This document shows, in pieces, positions 1 through 13,949 of a stretch of 64,000 nt of DNA. The stretch is from Chlamydoabsidia padenii (Eukaryota; Mucoromycota; Mucoromycetes; Mucorales; Cunninghamellaceae). Both the position numbers and the translations under genes were made by a program. Position 1 is the first letter of the stretch. Every line of letters begins with the position of its first letter. The notes beneath the pieces are model-generated. The model saw only the letters and a list, made by a program, of their open reading frames with translations, was not told where the DNA came from and did not search any database. The stretch covers positions 248,001 through 312,000 of the forward strand of contig JAIWND010000003.1 in NCBI GenBank assembly GCA_025330725.1, given 5' to 3'.

Positions 1-491
1 GTTGACGATGTTGTTGACGATGTTGTACCCGTGGAGACAGCAGTGACAAAGGCAGCCAAGACAGATGGTAAGTCTTGACTGAGATCACTAAACATATCGA
101 TATGAGGTGTTGCAGGTGTCATGGTAGGTGTTGTATCAAAAAGAAGAGGCGAGTTGAGATCACCACCCACACCAATGGTAGCGCCAAAGTTGAATGTAGG
201 TACAGGATCAATTTTGGATACCGCAGTAGAAGGAGAGGAGAGAGGAATGTCCAATGGTGTGGCGATTTCAGGACTTGAATAGGTCGAGTTCACAAGCAAA
301 GGAGATACATCTTGTTGCTGTTGTTGTGTAACACCAGCAGTAAACCAATCACCCATAGGCGAAGGTTGAGATAATGAGTCAAAGAATTGTAAAAGATCTT
401 GATCCATGGTTGTTGTTGTTGTTGTAATAGCTTGATCTTGAGCAGGAGAGGCAGGAGAAGTAATAGTAGTTGTAGTAGGAGTAACAGTCAT
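1..491 (-). CDS. N-terminal part of a Gcn4/Cpc1-like transcription activator (partial, runs off the window)
   Basis: An open frame starts at the ATG at 489-491 and stays open to the window edge, about 163 codons. The product begins MTVTPTTTTITSPASPAQ and is a disordered, Thr/Ser/Pro/Gln-rich acidic region with a QQQQQ run, short hydrophobic-acidic patches such as DQDLLQFFDSL and FSDLSQDLPS, and a poly-Ser/Thr stretch at the edge. This is typical of an activation domain. No DNA-binding domain is inside the window, so the family is inferred. The main argument for a Gcn4/Cpc1-type bZIP is the leader, which carries three upstream ORFs and is a known translational-control layout for that family. 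Other uORF-regulated activators remain possible. The rest of the gene, including any bZIP, would lie left of base 1. Confidence 0.5.
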   Translation of the reverse strand, partial: MTVTPTTTTITSPASPAQDQAITTTTTTMDQDLLQFFDSLSQPSPMGDWFTAGVTQQQQQDVSPLLVNSTYSSPEIATPLDIPLSSPSTAVSKIDPVPTFNFGATIGVGGDLNSPLLFDTTPTMTPATPHIDMFSDLSQDLPSVLAAFVTAVSTGTTSSTTSS

Positions 492-520
492 TGTAGTTAT
501 ATTGATTTCAAAGAGATAGT

Positions 521-601
521 TCAACAAGGAGGTTCTAAGTTTCGAGTGTTGTAAAGTTTCTTGTTATTTAGAAGACATCTGTATAAAGAAGGGTTGGCCA
601 T
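521..601 (-). promoter_or_regulatory. upstream ORF (26 codons) in the leader of the Gcn4-like gene
   Basis: ATG at 599-601 and TGA at 521-523 encode a short peptide beginning MANPSLYRC. It ends 29 bp before the main start codon. Confidence 0.4.
564..578 (-). promoter_or_regulatory. upstream ORF (4 codons, MSSK) in the same leader
   Basis: ATG at 576-578 followed by TAA at 564-566, nested in another frame within the 26-codon uORF. Confidence 0.35.
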
Positions 602-691
602 GATGGTCAATTAAAGTAGTGTGTAGAGTAAAATAAGTATAAGTGTAATGGTGCGAAGATCGTACAAGGTGGGTACGAGGGAGGAAGGTAT

Positions 692-709
692 TTAAGCAGT
701 TAAAGACAT
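692..709 (-). promoter_or_regulatory. upstream ORF (5 codons, MSLTA), distal uORF of the same leader
   Basis: ATG at 707-709 and TAA at 692-694. A TATA-like AT-rich tract near 769-781 would place the transcript start just upstream, so all three uORFs are probably in the mRNA. Confidence 0.35.
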
Positions 710-1202
710 GTCGAAAGACAATAAATAGATGTAAAGACTAGATAAAAACTGTGTAGAAGGGTTTCAAATATAAATAAATAAAAAAGTTGGGGAAAGAAAA
801 AAAAACGAAATTGATTTTTTTTTTTAGTTGGGCGAATTTATACCCACTTGCAGATCCATGATTTTGATTGGCCCAAATGATTTCCCTGAGCGGAGTAGTA
901 CGAATGACTCATTTCCCAGTTCCAGCAAATTTGCTTATATCCGCTGAGCGTGTCATTCAGTGGTACAAGTTCTTTTCACCGGATCCACGTGATGTATCAG
1001 GGATCTACTATCTGGGGTTCAAAAAAAAAAAACTGTGTCAATGAGGTCCATCACAAAAAAAAGCAAGCAAATCAAGGGATAATGAAAGGAGATGGATAGG
1101 AGGGGGCTTTTTTTTTTCTCTCTCCCTTACTTCTTGGTTCCTGTTTGGCTATTTACTCATGTTCTCTAATGAAGAGGGGGGGGGGCAATAAACTGAAAAC
1201 AT

Positions 1203-1215
1203 GGCGCTGTTTGAA
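1203..1215 (+). promoter_or_regulatory. CDE/CHR-like motif, variant GGCGCTGTTTGAA
   Basis: Lies 135 bp upstream of the ceramidase ATG. It is a variant form with GGCGC and TTTGAA separated by TG. Confidence 0.4.
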
Positions 1216-1255
1216 TTATGAGAACGGCTGCATTGATCATTTGAGGGAGCAAAAT

Positions 1256-1272
1256 GCCGGGATTTAAAATTT
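1256..1272 (+). promoter_or_regulatory. CDE/CHR-like motif, GCCGGGATTTAAAATTT
   Basis: Lies 78 bp upstream of the ceramidase ATG and 14 bp upstream of a TATA box. Confidence 0.5.
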
Positions 1273-1286
1273 GGAAAAGGGACCCT

Positions 1287-1294
1287 TATAAAAT
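1287..1294 (+). promoter_or_regulatory. TATA box of the ceramidase gene
   Basis: TATAAAAT, 56 bp upstream of the start codon, followed by a CT-rich leader. Confidence 0.5.
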
Positions 1295-1349
1295 ACTTTT
1301 TAGTTTTTTCCCTTTCCTTTCTCTCTCTTCTTTCTTTTCATTAAAATTA

Positions 1350-2580
1350 TGAATTCAGTATCTCAAGAAGATTATTATTGGGGACCAGTGTAAGTATCGA
1401 CTTGGAAGAAAAAATAAAGTGTCATGAATGTAACTAATTCCAGATGCATTCCTTTTCATTTTTTAGGACGTCTACTATTGACTGGTGTGAAGTAAGAAGA
1501 TAAAAAAAAGAAAATGACAATTCTTGCTGCTAGACACTAACTTGTGCTTTATCGATGAATTAAAGGAAAATTATGCAGTATCTCCATATATGGCTGAAAT
1601 CGTCAATGCATCTACAAATCTTAGTTTCGGTAATACACAGGTACAAAAAGGATAATCAACAAATACCAACTCATTACTACTTCTGTAGCTTGTTTGACTC
1701 TTTTTGGAGTATATAATACTCTTCGTAATGGTTGTAGAAAGGCTTTCATAATGGCTCACTTGGGTATACTTTTGGTTGGTATTGGATCTTGGGGCTTCCA
1801 TATGACACTTCAATACGAAATGCAACTGATGGATGAACTTCCAAGTAAGTATTAGCGTCATGTGGTTGATATGTAATGACATTCTCCTCTTTACTGACAT
1901 ACTTTATATGATGGTAGTGATATACGTGGCCTGCATCATGGTATACTTTAGGTAATAAAAGAAAAAAAGAAAATGAGGGGATAGGGAGGTGGGTGGAAAA
2001 AGGAAGGAAAAAAAAAAAAAAGGAGAAAGTGATTTCTAACCATGGTCTTTGACATCTCCTTAGTATCGAACTTTACAGCAAACCAAAGTTTGGATGGCCA
2101 TTGATTGCTTTCCTTGCCGGATACTCTGCTATTGTCACTTGGTCTTATTTGATCATCAACGATCCCGTCTTCCATCAAGTGGCCTATGCACTATTGGTCT
2201 TTACGATTGTCATCCGATCCCTCTATGTGGTGGAAAATTTGCCTCGAACGAACGCCTACAATTATGAATACCCCCGATTGATTCATTTACTCAAACTGGC
2301 AGCGGCGGGGTTCATCATCTCCTTTGCAGTATGGAATGTCGATAATCAATGTTGCTCTTATTTACGCCATTTCCGGTCCAAGGTGCCTTATGCTTTGGGT
2401 GCCCTGACACAACTGCATGGATGGTGGCATATTGGTACTAGTTTGGGTTGTTATTACTATAGTGTATATGTTGAATGGGTCCATCAAATCCTTAGCGAAA
2501 CAAACAAACAACAGTATGAATTGGTTTGGGTGGGTATCATTTGTTATCTTCGTCCTATTGACAAACCCCATAAACACTAG
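1350..2580 (+). CDS. alkaline ceramidase (Ypc1/Ydc1/ACER family)
   Basis: Hydrolyses ceramide to a sphingoid base and fatty acid in the ER or Golgi membrane. The gene has several short introns. The first exon encodes MNSVSQEDYYWGPV, matching the family N-terminal YWGP block, and the next encodes TSTIDWCEENY. Further exons give FGVYNTLRNG, a short segment with GSWGFHMTLQYEMQLMDELP (the family's conserved His and the MQLLDELP-like block), then multipass hydrophobic segments. The last exon carries LHGWWH, with the conserved catalytic-site histidines, followed by YVEWVHQ. The stop is at 2578-2580. The His pattern (H in HMTL, HGWWH) agrees with the zinc-binding residues of the CREST superfamily. 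The family is secure. Exact intron ends are by eye. Confidence 0.85.
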
Positions 2581-4164
2581 ACTTGGTTATTATTCTTTTT
2601 ATTTGCATCATCACTTGGTAATCTTATATCCCTCCACCCCTTCTCACTCTCCTTGAATAGATTATATCATTTAGCACAATATTTACTCAGCACTGTTGGC
2701 ATGAAATAATAAAAAAAAGATTTCATATTTTACGTCCCTGATTTGGTCCATATTGGCAGTGGGTTGAAAAAAAGGGGGAAGGGAGAAGGAGGCACCTGCT
2801 TCTTTCTTTCTTTCTTTTTCATCTTGAACAACAAATGAATCTTCTTCAACATCTACTTTGGCTGTCTCTGTATCAAAAAATGATAGCTTGACTATCCTTC
2901 ATTTTGCCATGACAACGATGCTCTTGCTGTTGGGTATGCTAATAAAAGTCATCAGGTAAGAAATACTCTTCTTTAGAAAAGAGACAAACTACTAATTCTC
3001 CCGCGGATAATCTATTCAACAGGAATCGGCATTGACAACATACACCAACCTTTAAACAATATTACAACAAAAGAAAGGATCCTGGCATACACAACATACA
3101 AGTGGATTGGACCTACAACTAGATTAAAAGTAGATAGATTACAGTACTACAACAACTCTTCTTCTTCCCCAATAGTCAATTAGTTATCTTTATATTAAAT
3201 AAAACAATCATTACACTCCATATAACTTGGAATGCATGTCTCTTTTAGATAGTAGGGATGGATTGACACCACAGGTTTCGATCGAGGCGGAAGATCAAAT
3301 AACCGAATAAATCCAGAAAAGGAAGTTGGTCTTTAATTTACTCTATCCCCACATATGATCCCAATAAAGAAAATGCCATGAATCAAAAAGTTGATTAAAC
3401 CACACCACCCAATTGACACACATAAACTAGACCAGCAAGGAATTAGCATGAATCAATTTGTAGATCTGTCGACCCGTTCTTTCTCTTATCTGGTTACTGA
3501 AGGACCCAGAAAACACTATTGATTAGATCACCCCCAGTATCACCTTATGAAAATAGCCATTGTTGCCTTCTGCAGTGTCCCAGTAGTGTACCACAGGTGT
3601 TTCCAGACAGGTCGTGCAAAAACTGAATTTATCCGAGGACTTTGTATAAAGTCGAAAAAGAAAAGAATGGTGATCCATAAACTATCCTACTTTGTTGTTT
3701 GTCTAAAGAGTGGATGGAGTAGATAGACCCTGTACAAAAAATAAAGAGAAACCTCCCCCAAAACGTGAATTCAAACCCCGACATAGATGCCATGAAAGCG
3801 TTTGTATGTAAAGGGCTCAAGTGAAGATTGTACCCATCTCATCCTCATGCATTTTATTACCTGGACTGGATAGACGAACGAAATGGATGATGAGTGTAAA
3901 GGAGAGAGACAGAGAGAATACGGTTGACCAATGATGCATCTGTATTCAAAGCTGTGCAACATTGAATTTAGTCTATCAGCAAAAAAAGGGGACAAGTTTT
4001 TAAATGTCAGACTCTTTTTTTTTTTCTTCTTTTCCCTTCACCTCCTTTTCTTTCTCTCTCATCTTGTTTTTTTTAACGTCTTGATAAAATTAGGCTTCTT
4101 CTTTTTATTCCCTTTATCCCCCTTTTACACCACCACAAAGAAAACCAATAACAAACAGTGACTC
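2581..4164. other. intergenic region between the ceramidase and CLA4-like genes
   Basis: About 1.6 kb with no convincing gene. A short hydrophobic frame around 2840-2960 (MTTMLLLLGMLIKV) is followed by an intron-like GTAAGA..CTAAT..CAG, but its 5' part has no start that makes sense. The right end (4010-4160) is a T/C-rich leader of the kinase gene. Confidence 0.4.
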
Positions 4165-6680
<2,516 letters not shown>

Positions 6681-6833
6681 TCTGTCTCTCTCCCCTTTTT
6701 TTTATTACAAAAACCCTTCCCCTTGTCTTTTTTTAATAAAAATGATTTTAAAAGCCCGCTTCGTGTCGGTTTAAATATTTGATTCTTCCTTTTTATTTCC
6801 CATTCTTCCTTCCCTCTTTTACTTTAAAACACA

Positions 6834-7601
6834 ATGGCGGACAAGATCGATGATGCTATAGAAACAGGTAAACATCTATCAATCAGACCATCTACTAAAG
6901 TATACTTTAATTTGAATCTCTAGAAATGTTAGTGGACAAGGATGTGAAAACTACAGAAACGGAGAAGACGGACGAAGCTCATTACGCCAACTTATTTGAT
7001 CGACCTGAAGGATTATATCTCCAAGGTGTTGATAACATGAGTACTGAAGATATCGAAAACTTTTGTGCGGATACTGATTTGGTCAAGGTAGAATGGATCA
7101 ATGATGGCTCTTGTAAGTCCCCCCCCCTTCCTCACCTCACATCATCACACTAATATAATCTTTCTTTACAAAAAAGGTGTTTTGGTATACGACAGTGCAA
7201 CGAATGCTCAAACTGCTGCACAACAATTGTTGATGGATCCATCAATGCCATTGAACAGTACTGATCTACAACCTGCGAAAACCTACCACCGACCTAACGA
7301 AACACCTACCGCGTTATCCACCTTTGACTCTTTACAATTACGACAGGCAACCGATAGTGATGTCAAGGTCCGTAATGCTCGGTATCAAAGTCGATATTAT
7401 CTCTTCCATGGCTCACCTCGGCAAACTACTTCGATTCTTGATCGACTGGGTGCACGGGTGCCTCCGGAACGATACCAAGATTCAACCAGTCGGTATGATC
7501 GGCGTGAGGCCCCTCGTCGTCGATCTCTCTCTCCTCCAGCATCAGATAAACCGTTGGAGATCCCTGATCATTTACGTGGCCGTCTAGGAAATCTGAATTA
7601 G
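6834..7601 (+). CDS. NCBP3-like nuclear cap-binding protein
   Basis: Likely the alternative cap-binding complex subunit (NCBP3/C17orf85 family), which binds capped mRNA and supports export. Three exons: MADKIDDAIET, a central exon and a long last exon. The RRM-like family core is clear: LYLQGVDNMSTEDIENF, then VKVEWINDGSC and LVYDSATNA (human proteins have the same GVD..ST.D....EW..D.SC order). Further on, ATDSDVKVRNARYQSRYYLFHG matches the family's R..D.KV....RS.YY..YG block. The C-terminus is Arg/Ser-rich (RREAPRRRSLSPP), as expected for an mRNP protein. It follows the CLA4-like gene on the same strand with about 150 bp between. Confidence 0.75.
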
Positions 7602-8145
7602 ATTACAATAGCTTTAGCTTGTATATTTAAATATATAGTCAATAAATAAAAAATCTCTTTTGCCCTATGTTGATTATGTTGCCCTTTTTATAGTGTAGTG
7701 GAGTGGTGATCCCAGCATGACCTCCTTCTTATTCATGGCCATAGTGAAAGGCTTATTGTTTGTATTAAAGCATATCCTGTCTTTTTTTTTTTCTTCTTTG
7801 GTCTGGTATAGTGTTAATTATATTTTACTTACTCAACCTTTATTCTTTATGTCAGTATGCATCATAGTAGATCTCTTGTCATCTTTTTACATAAAAAGTC
7901 GTTTTTCCCGGAACTCGGAATCCCGATTCCGAAATGTATATTGAACCCCCGACGTAAGTTCCTTCACAGGTTTAATGATATCACATGGAGTCCGAATTCA
8001 TGTATGTGACATACTGTTGTAAATCCGATTATGAGACTATGATGAGCCAAGAACACAACGTGCCCACAAAGAGTCACACCAAAGAAGATAACAAATCCAT
8101 TATTTTATTAAAACATGTTTTTATAAATAGAATAAACTACACACA
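7602..8145. other. intergenic region between converging NCBP3-like and VAC14 genes
   Basis: AT-rich 3' flanks with poly(A)-signal-like AATAAA at about 7641. A small inverted repeat, CGGAATC..GATTCCG at 7917-7932, contains the AATCCCG core found elsewhere in the window. No gene seen. Confidence 0.4.
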
Positions 8146-11100
8146 TCATGCTTTTCTGTTTTTTCTACCACCAATAATGCGGGGTACAGTTGCCGTAGCT
8201 GTTGTTGATCCACGAGTAGCTGCCGAGGATCGATCACTTGAATTTGTTACACCAGAGATGCCTGTCCCACGTCCAGGTTTGTTCACCATATTACTGCCTT
8301 GTGATTCTTCACGACTGACACTGTTCTGTCCACTTGATCCATTGCTACCTATACTTCCAGTGCCTAAGAAACATTAAAAAATAAAAAAAAGTCGTTTATA
8401 CAGATAATCCTTATAATTCCGCACCCGTTTACCGTAATTCAATCTAGGTCGACGCCCCCTGACAGATGCAGCATTAACCTTGGATAGGTTTTGAAGAGCT
8501 ATTCAAAGAGTAAGAGCGGAAAAAAAAACATTGTGAGTCGCGTGTGGAGCATAGGTGTTCACATTATATTTACATTGTCGCCGTTGCCGTTCATGTCTTG
8601 ATTGCACTAGTTTAAAATGCTGAAGCAGTTCTTGGAACTTGATGCTGTTATCGTCGTTCTTCGTCCCAGTTTTCATCGATGTTCTCTTGGGCGCAGCAGC
8701 ATCGGATCCAGTAGGTCTATAATCCAAATAGTGAGATAATGTCCATGTTTGTATCATACTACATACTTACGTTTTGGGTATCACATTTAAAAAGCCAAGC
8801 GAAGAGACACTGCTGAGACGGTTTCGCAGTGTTGAGAAGGCGGATGATTGAGGAAGAAGCATCAGGATACCATACAAGCATTTGAAGAGATAAGGGTATC
8901 GTTCAGGTTCCAGCAATTGCAAGCGAAGATCTATATATCAAGAGATTAGTACAAATATCATCATTTTAAAAGCACCATAGTTTTGACTACCTACAGGTGA
9001 ATACAGGGGATTCCAAAAGCTGGACCAGTTTATCGATCTGAATAAGCATGTTGACTGTGATCTCTAGTTCCGCGCTAAGTTAATGAAGATAAAAATGAGT
9101 CCATTTTGTATTTCTCCCCCCCCCCTTTTTTTTGTATGTTACGTACAATACTTGAAGCATGTTTGCAGCATGTTCATACGCCTGAGCCAAGAGACATAAT
9201 GATAATGTTGCAACAGAATTATGACACCATGATCTGTATAGAGCAATAAAAAGACGTTGGCCATCCTTGTGATCCAAATTACGAAGTCTTTTACGAAGAT
9301 CCGACAGTTCGATAGCAGTAATCAAGATAATGTTCAGGTTTTGCACCATAATACTGGCAAATTCCAAGTCCTAACACAAAGATTATCATTAACATATAAT
9401 ATAACACCCCCCCATCTTTTTTCTTTTGTTTTAATTTACCTCGTCTGTTTCCAAGATATCGGCAATGGTGCAATAGATTCGTTCGGGATCCAAGGATAGA
9501 CAAAGTTGACGAATAATCAGACTTCCACGGGTTTCCAATAGTCTTCGGTCGGTGCTAAACAATAATAACAAGTTGGTCATAAAGTGACGGAAGTATTCGT
9601 GATCAGAGTAGCTCGAGATTTGTGCCAAGAGTTGTAGATCCCGTCGTACAACTTCTTCAGATGAATCAGAGAGGGTTTTCAATAAAGCAGGGAAGGTACC
9701 ATCATCCGACACCAAAATCTATATAAAAGCATCGAGGTAAGTACATCATTATACATATTAGAATTTTTCTTTTCATTGATACTACATACCTTATGAGGAG
9801 CTTTCTTGTGAAGCATCAGTAACCATTCCAAACTAGCCACCCTAGTTTCTTCATGTTCATTCAAGAACTGTAATCGCAAGTTGGCCAATGTTGCCTGATA
9901 ATCAAATGGATCTGCTGTGCCAGGTTCAGTTGGTGATAACTGTTGATGATCAAGATCAGTTGATGAAATGACATTAAACTTGCGAGATTGTTGTGAGTCA
10001 GTCGTAAGTTGAGATTGTGATGGTGGAGGTGGTGAAGTAGAAGGTCCAGATGAGACTGAATTATGAGGTATATCATTATTAGATCCATCTGTCAATACCG
10101 TGTTAGTGATGGTTCCATTGGTGGTGGTTGGTGTTGGATCGACAGAGTGTTGTGCAGTGACAGGTGCTTCCAGGACGAGTTTTTGTAGACTTTGGTTAGT
10201 GGCGATGGCGAAATCATGAATGACAGGTACGTGATGAGCCAAAGAAGGAAGGACGGCCTTGATGATTTCCGGTGTGAATTGAATAATGACATCCTTGGCG
10301 ATCACTGTGAATTCATTGATCCATTCCAATGCTGTACGTTGTATATCTTCTTCTGTTGATGAGAGATGAGGTACGAGGATTTCCACAATTCTTGCATACT
10401 GGACGACAATACCTTGGCCAGGGATGTAAGTTCCTTTTCCTTGTCCATCGTTTTCCACCATGATACTGGTAGTTGTTGTCGTTGTTGTCGTTCCTGTTGA
10501 TGTGCTGTTTTCGTTCATGACAGATCCATCTTGTTGTTCACCTCCATCTTGTTGTTGTTCGATTTCATCATCAGTCACCAAATCAGGCTTGGGTTCACGT
10601 AGTGCATTAGCCTTGTCCTTCATGTATTTGATTTCCGCCGCCGCCGCCGCTGCTTGTCGTATTTCTTGTAAAAAGTCGGCCAGTTGACATTTGACAGAGG
10701 TGCGCACATCGACACTGGGATCACTAAGACATTGTATCAATCCATCCAAGAATTCAGGCAAAAAGGAGACCAGTTCCAAGTCAGGAATAGAATCCAAGAC
10801 AGCAATCCAGGATACAAGATATTGGCGGGCATTAGAGTTTCGGACATAGATTCGTTGGCTGAGTAAAGGAATGAATCGAGGTAGAGAGAAGGCAGTGTTC
10901 CGTGGTAAAGAGTCAGGTGTGATAAGTTCTTGTTGTTCAGTGTCTTCCAAAGGATTCAAAGGTTGTTGATATGGGGAGACATAAGTCGTTGAGAGTTCAG
11001 ATACCACGTCTTTTATCAATCGATCCAATAGTTCCGCACCACTTTTGACTGTCATTTCAGAATCCGCCGATAACTATACATCAAAGAAGATAACTAAGTA

Positions 11101-11703
11101 CACCCGATTTAATATAATATGTTTGTATATTTTTACCTTGCAGAGAGCGTCAAATACACTATTGAAGAAGCGGAGGACTTCACCCTTGGCGACCTTGGCA
11201 ATATTATACATACTTTCACAGGCATAGTAGCGGACCTTTTGATCTTGGTTACTGAAGCAGGACAGAATGGGAGGCACGATGATATCAAGGTAACCAGCAA
11301 CAGACTATAGTATTGACATTAGTTGGTCATTACAGTTTTTTTTATTTTATATTATTATATCTTTACCGGTCCAAGAGCAATAGCAGTAGCAGCCAAGCCA
11401 ATTAATCCACCATATCTAGCGTTGGAGTTGTTGGAATACACAAAATCTTGTACAAGAGCATCAATGATTTCAGTTATCCTTTCTGGTGCACTTTCGTTTT
11501 CACGGACAAGTCTATAAAATAATAAAAAGAGAAGAAGGATGGAGTTACAGAGTCAGTAGGTTTGCAAACACTTGTTTCATATTTAAATCCTTTTGTCTTT
11601 TTCTCACGCACTTTTCTATTTCCAAAGCAGCTGCCTTACGTCGATCGTATATCTTATCCGTCAAACCACGTATAAGTGCCTGAGAGAAGTGACCAGTATC
11701 CAT
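8146..11703 (-). CDS. VAC14: Vac14, scaffold of the PIKfyve/Fab1 PI(3,5)P2 complex
   Basis: Organises Fab1/PIKfyve and Fig4 on vacuole and endosome membranes. It starts [20 protein letters not shown] (start 11703), typical of the family, and is built of HEAT repeats. The recognisable N-terminal block is in the large exon ending near 9790: [39 protein letters not shown] and DLLELVSF-like segments. A long disordered insert with Gln, Thr and Pro runs (about 9900-10560) splits the repeats. The conserved C-terminal region includes [24 protein letters not shown] sequence near 9550 and [12 protein letters not shown] near 8620. Two last exons give a basic, Ser/Gly-rich tail ending GGRKNRKA. About ten introns, all in frame as far as I could read. 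Confidence 0.85.
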
Positions 11704-11959
11704 GAATTACTTAAAAGAAGAAGAAGAAAGAAAAGGGAGAAAAAAGTTGAATTCCCCCAAGTCTTTTTCCTTTTGGCGGCGTTTAAAAAATCAAGATCAT
11801 ACACACACAATGAAAAAAAAAGAAAGCTACGTTTTTTTTTTATTTATTTCAAAAAAGGCATTTTTATTGATTGATCAAAGATGTTTAAACGAGATGGATT
11901 GAGTAATAACAGAGTGATTAGAAGGAGGGGGGGGGGAGATGTGTAAACTATAGCTAAAA

Positions 11960-13455
11960 TCAAGAGGTTACATTGAATGAGTTGATATCAATGTCATCAG
12001 TAAGAGGATTAATGTTGATTTCGAATCGACTTTGGACGTCATTCAAAGTAGTTGTATCCTTTTCATCCGACACAAAAGTAATCCCAAGCCCTTTGGTACC
12101 AAAGCGGCCAGCACGGCCCACACGATGTAAATAAGTATCAGCAGAATCAGGCATATCATAATTGATGACAATGTTGACACGTTCAATATCGATCCCACGA
12201 CCAAAGATATCAGTTGCCACCATAATACGTTTTTCAAAGTCCTTGAATGATCGATATCGTTTGATGCGTTCTTCTTGGTTCATTTGAGAGTGGATACAAA
12301 TACTGGGGAAGTTACAATCAGTCAAGATACGATTGAGTTCGTTGGCACGAGGTACAGACTTGACAAAGATACAGACTTGATTGAATTCCAAAGTGTCCAA
12401 GAGATCGTTGAGTTTTCTATTCTTTTCGCGTTCTTCCAACTTGATGTAGAATTGTTGTAGACCGTGTAGAGTAAGTTTGGCTTCATCGTCCACATAGATT
12501 TCAAGAGGGTTTTGCATGAATTTCTTGCATACAGGACGAGTTTCCTTGGACAAGGTGGCAGAGAACATCATGACTTGTTTATGATGAGGAGTAGAGCGGA
12601 AAATATCTTGGACATCACGACGCATATCTATATAACATTTATAAAGAAGGTATAAGTATTCCTTTTTCATTGACACCATATATATATGTATCCCTTTTCC
12701 TCTATCTTTACCTAATTGTTCCAACATTTTATCACATTCATCCAATACAAAGTGCTTGATATTATTCAACTTGAGATGTTTTTCACGCACCAAGGCCAAG
12801 ACACGACCAGGAGTCCCCACGAGAATATGAGGACATTTGGTCTTATCCTTCAACGTTTCAATATCCTTGGCAATAGGAATCCCACCATAGAATACTTCGG
12901 TTCGAATATCAGGAAGATATTTGCTGAATCGAGCATATTCATTCTTGATTTGGAAAGCCAATTCACGAGTATGACATAAGACCACCACAGATACTTCACC
13001 GTCCACAGGTTCGATTTGTTGTAAAGTGGCCAAGACGAACACAGCTGTTTTACCCATACCAGACTTGGCTTGACAGAGTACATCCATACCCAGAATAGAC
13101 TGAGGAATACATTCTTGTTGAACTATTTGTCAATACATTTATGTTAGTTCATCATACCAGTTTTCTTTATTGTTGAAGCGCGTCCTTTTTTTTTTTTTTT
13201 TTTTTTTTTTTGTAGTTTACCTTCAGAGGGATGTTCAAACCCGCAATCCACAATACTTCTTAAAAGTTCAGGCTTGAGTAAAAAGTCACGGAAACCAGTC
13301 GAATGGATACCAACATAAGAGCCCTTCTTGTCCTTTTTGTCGTCATCATCTACAAGAGCATCGGTTTCGTCGGATACCTTTAAAGAATCTTGTTGGAGAG
13401 ATTGATCGTCTTCTTCGTAATCAATCAAATCATCGGTGTGATCAGCAGCAGACAT
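11960..13455 (-). CDS. SUB2: Sub2/UAP56 DEAD-box RNA helicase (TREX mRNA export and splicing)
   Basis: ATP-dependent RNA helicase acting in spliceosome assembly and TREX-coupled mRNA export in the nucleus. Three exons: an acidic N-terminus ([18 protein letters not shown], the family's LIDYEED signature), then Q-motif residues [12 protein letters not shown] and GFEHPSE. Walker A is AKSGMGKT, motif Ia [15 protein letters not shown], motif II DECD, motif III SAT in [10 protein letters not shown], motif [11 protein letters not shown] and motif [16 protein letters not shown] rather than DEAD is diagnostic for this family. An intron of about 85 nt lies between LEQL and MRRDVQDIF (about 12627-12711). 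It ends INSFNVTS. Confidence 0.95.
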
Positions 13456-13949
13456 TGTTTCTATAGTTGTTGATTTTGACAAATGAGATGGGTGTAAAAA
13501 AAAAAAAAAAAAAATAAAAAGAGAGGAGTATTCACCCAACAAAAGTAAAGGAAAAGAAAAAGTAGAGAAATAACAAAGCCGCTCTTTTTGGTCTATGATC
13601 AAAATTTACTCCGCCAAGCTTCAAGGGTTTCGATTGGCTACTACACACTGCGAAGTTTTAATTTGTTGAAGGGGTACGTATTCACCTGCAAAGTAGAAAA
13701 AGAGCCCCCCCCATTATCAAGTTGATATGCATTATCGTATTGGAGTTGCTGCAAAGTTTTTTTAGTTGTTGAGTTGAGTCTATTATAAAACTTCCAATAG
13801 GATGGTAAGGCGAGTAGTATTCGTTGATATGAAAAATTGATATAATGTACACAGCATACATGAGTACACCTAAATATTCAAATGCCGCCAATTTATAAAT
13901 CAAAGGCTCTGTCATACTCTCCTTTTTCACTTTCTTTCTCGAATAAAAC
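13456..13949. other. divergent intergenic region between SUB2 and the D-amino-acid oxidase gene
   Basis: A/T-rich leaders with a 5' CCAAT-type ATTGG near 13634. No clear CDE/CHR-like motif and no gene. Confidence 0.4.

Larger units (their letters stand above)
492..1349. other. divergent promoter region between the Gcn4-like gene and the ceramidase
   Basis: It holds the uORF leader on the left, A/T homopolymers in the middle, and two motif copies plus a TATA box on the right. I see no coding gene in it. Confidence 0.6.

Noticed and set aside
2835..3030. short hydrophobic frame with an intron-like sequence
   Set aside because: The usable Met gives only about 19 residues, longer frames start after a stop, and no acceptor precedes them.
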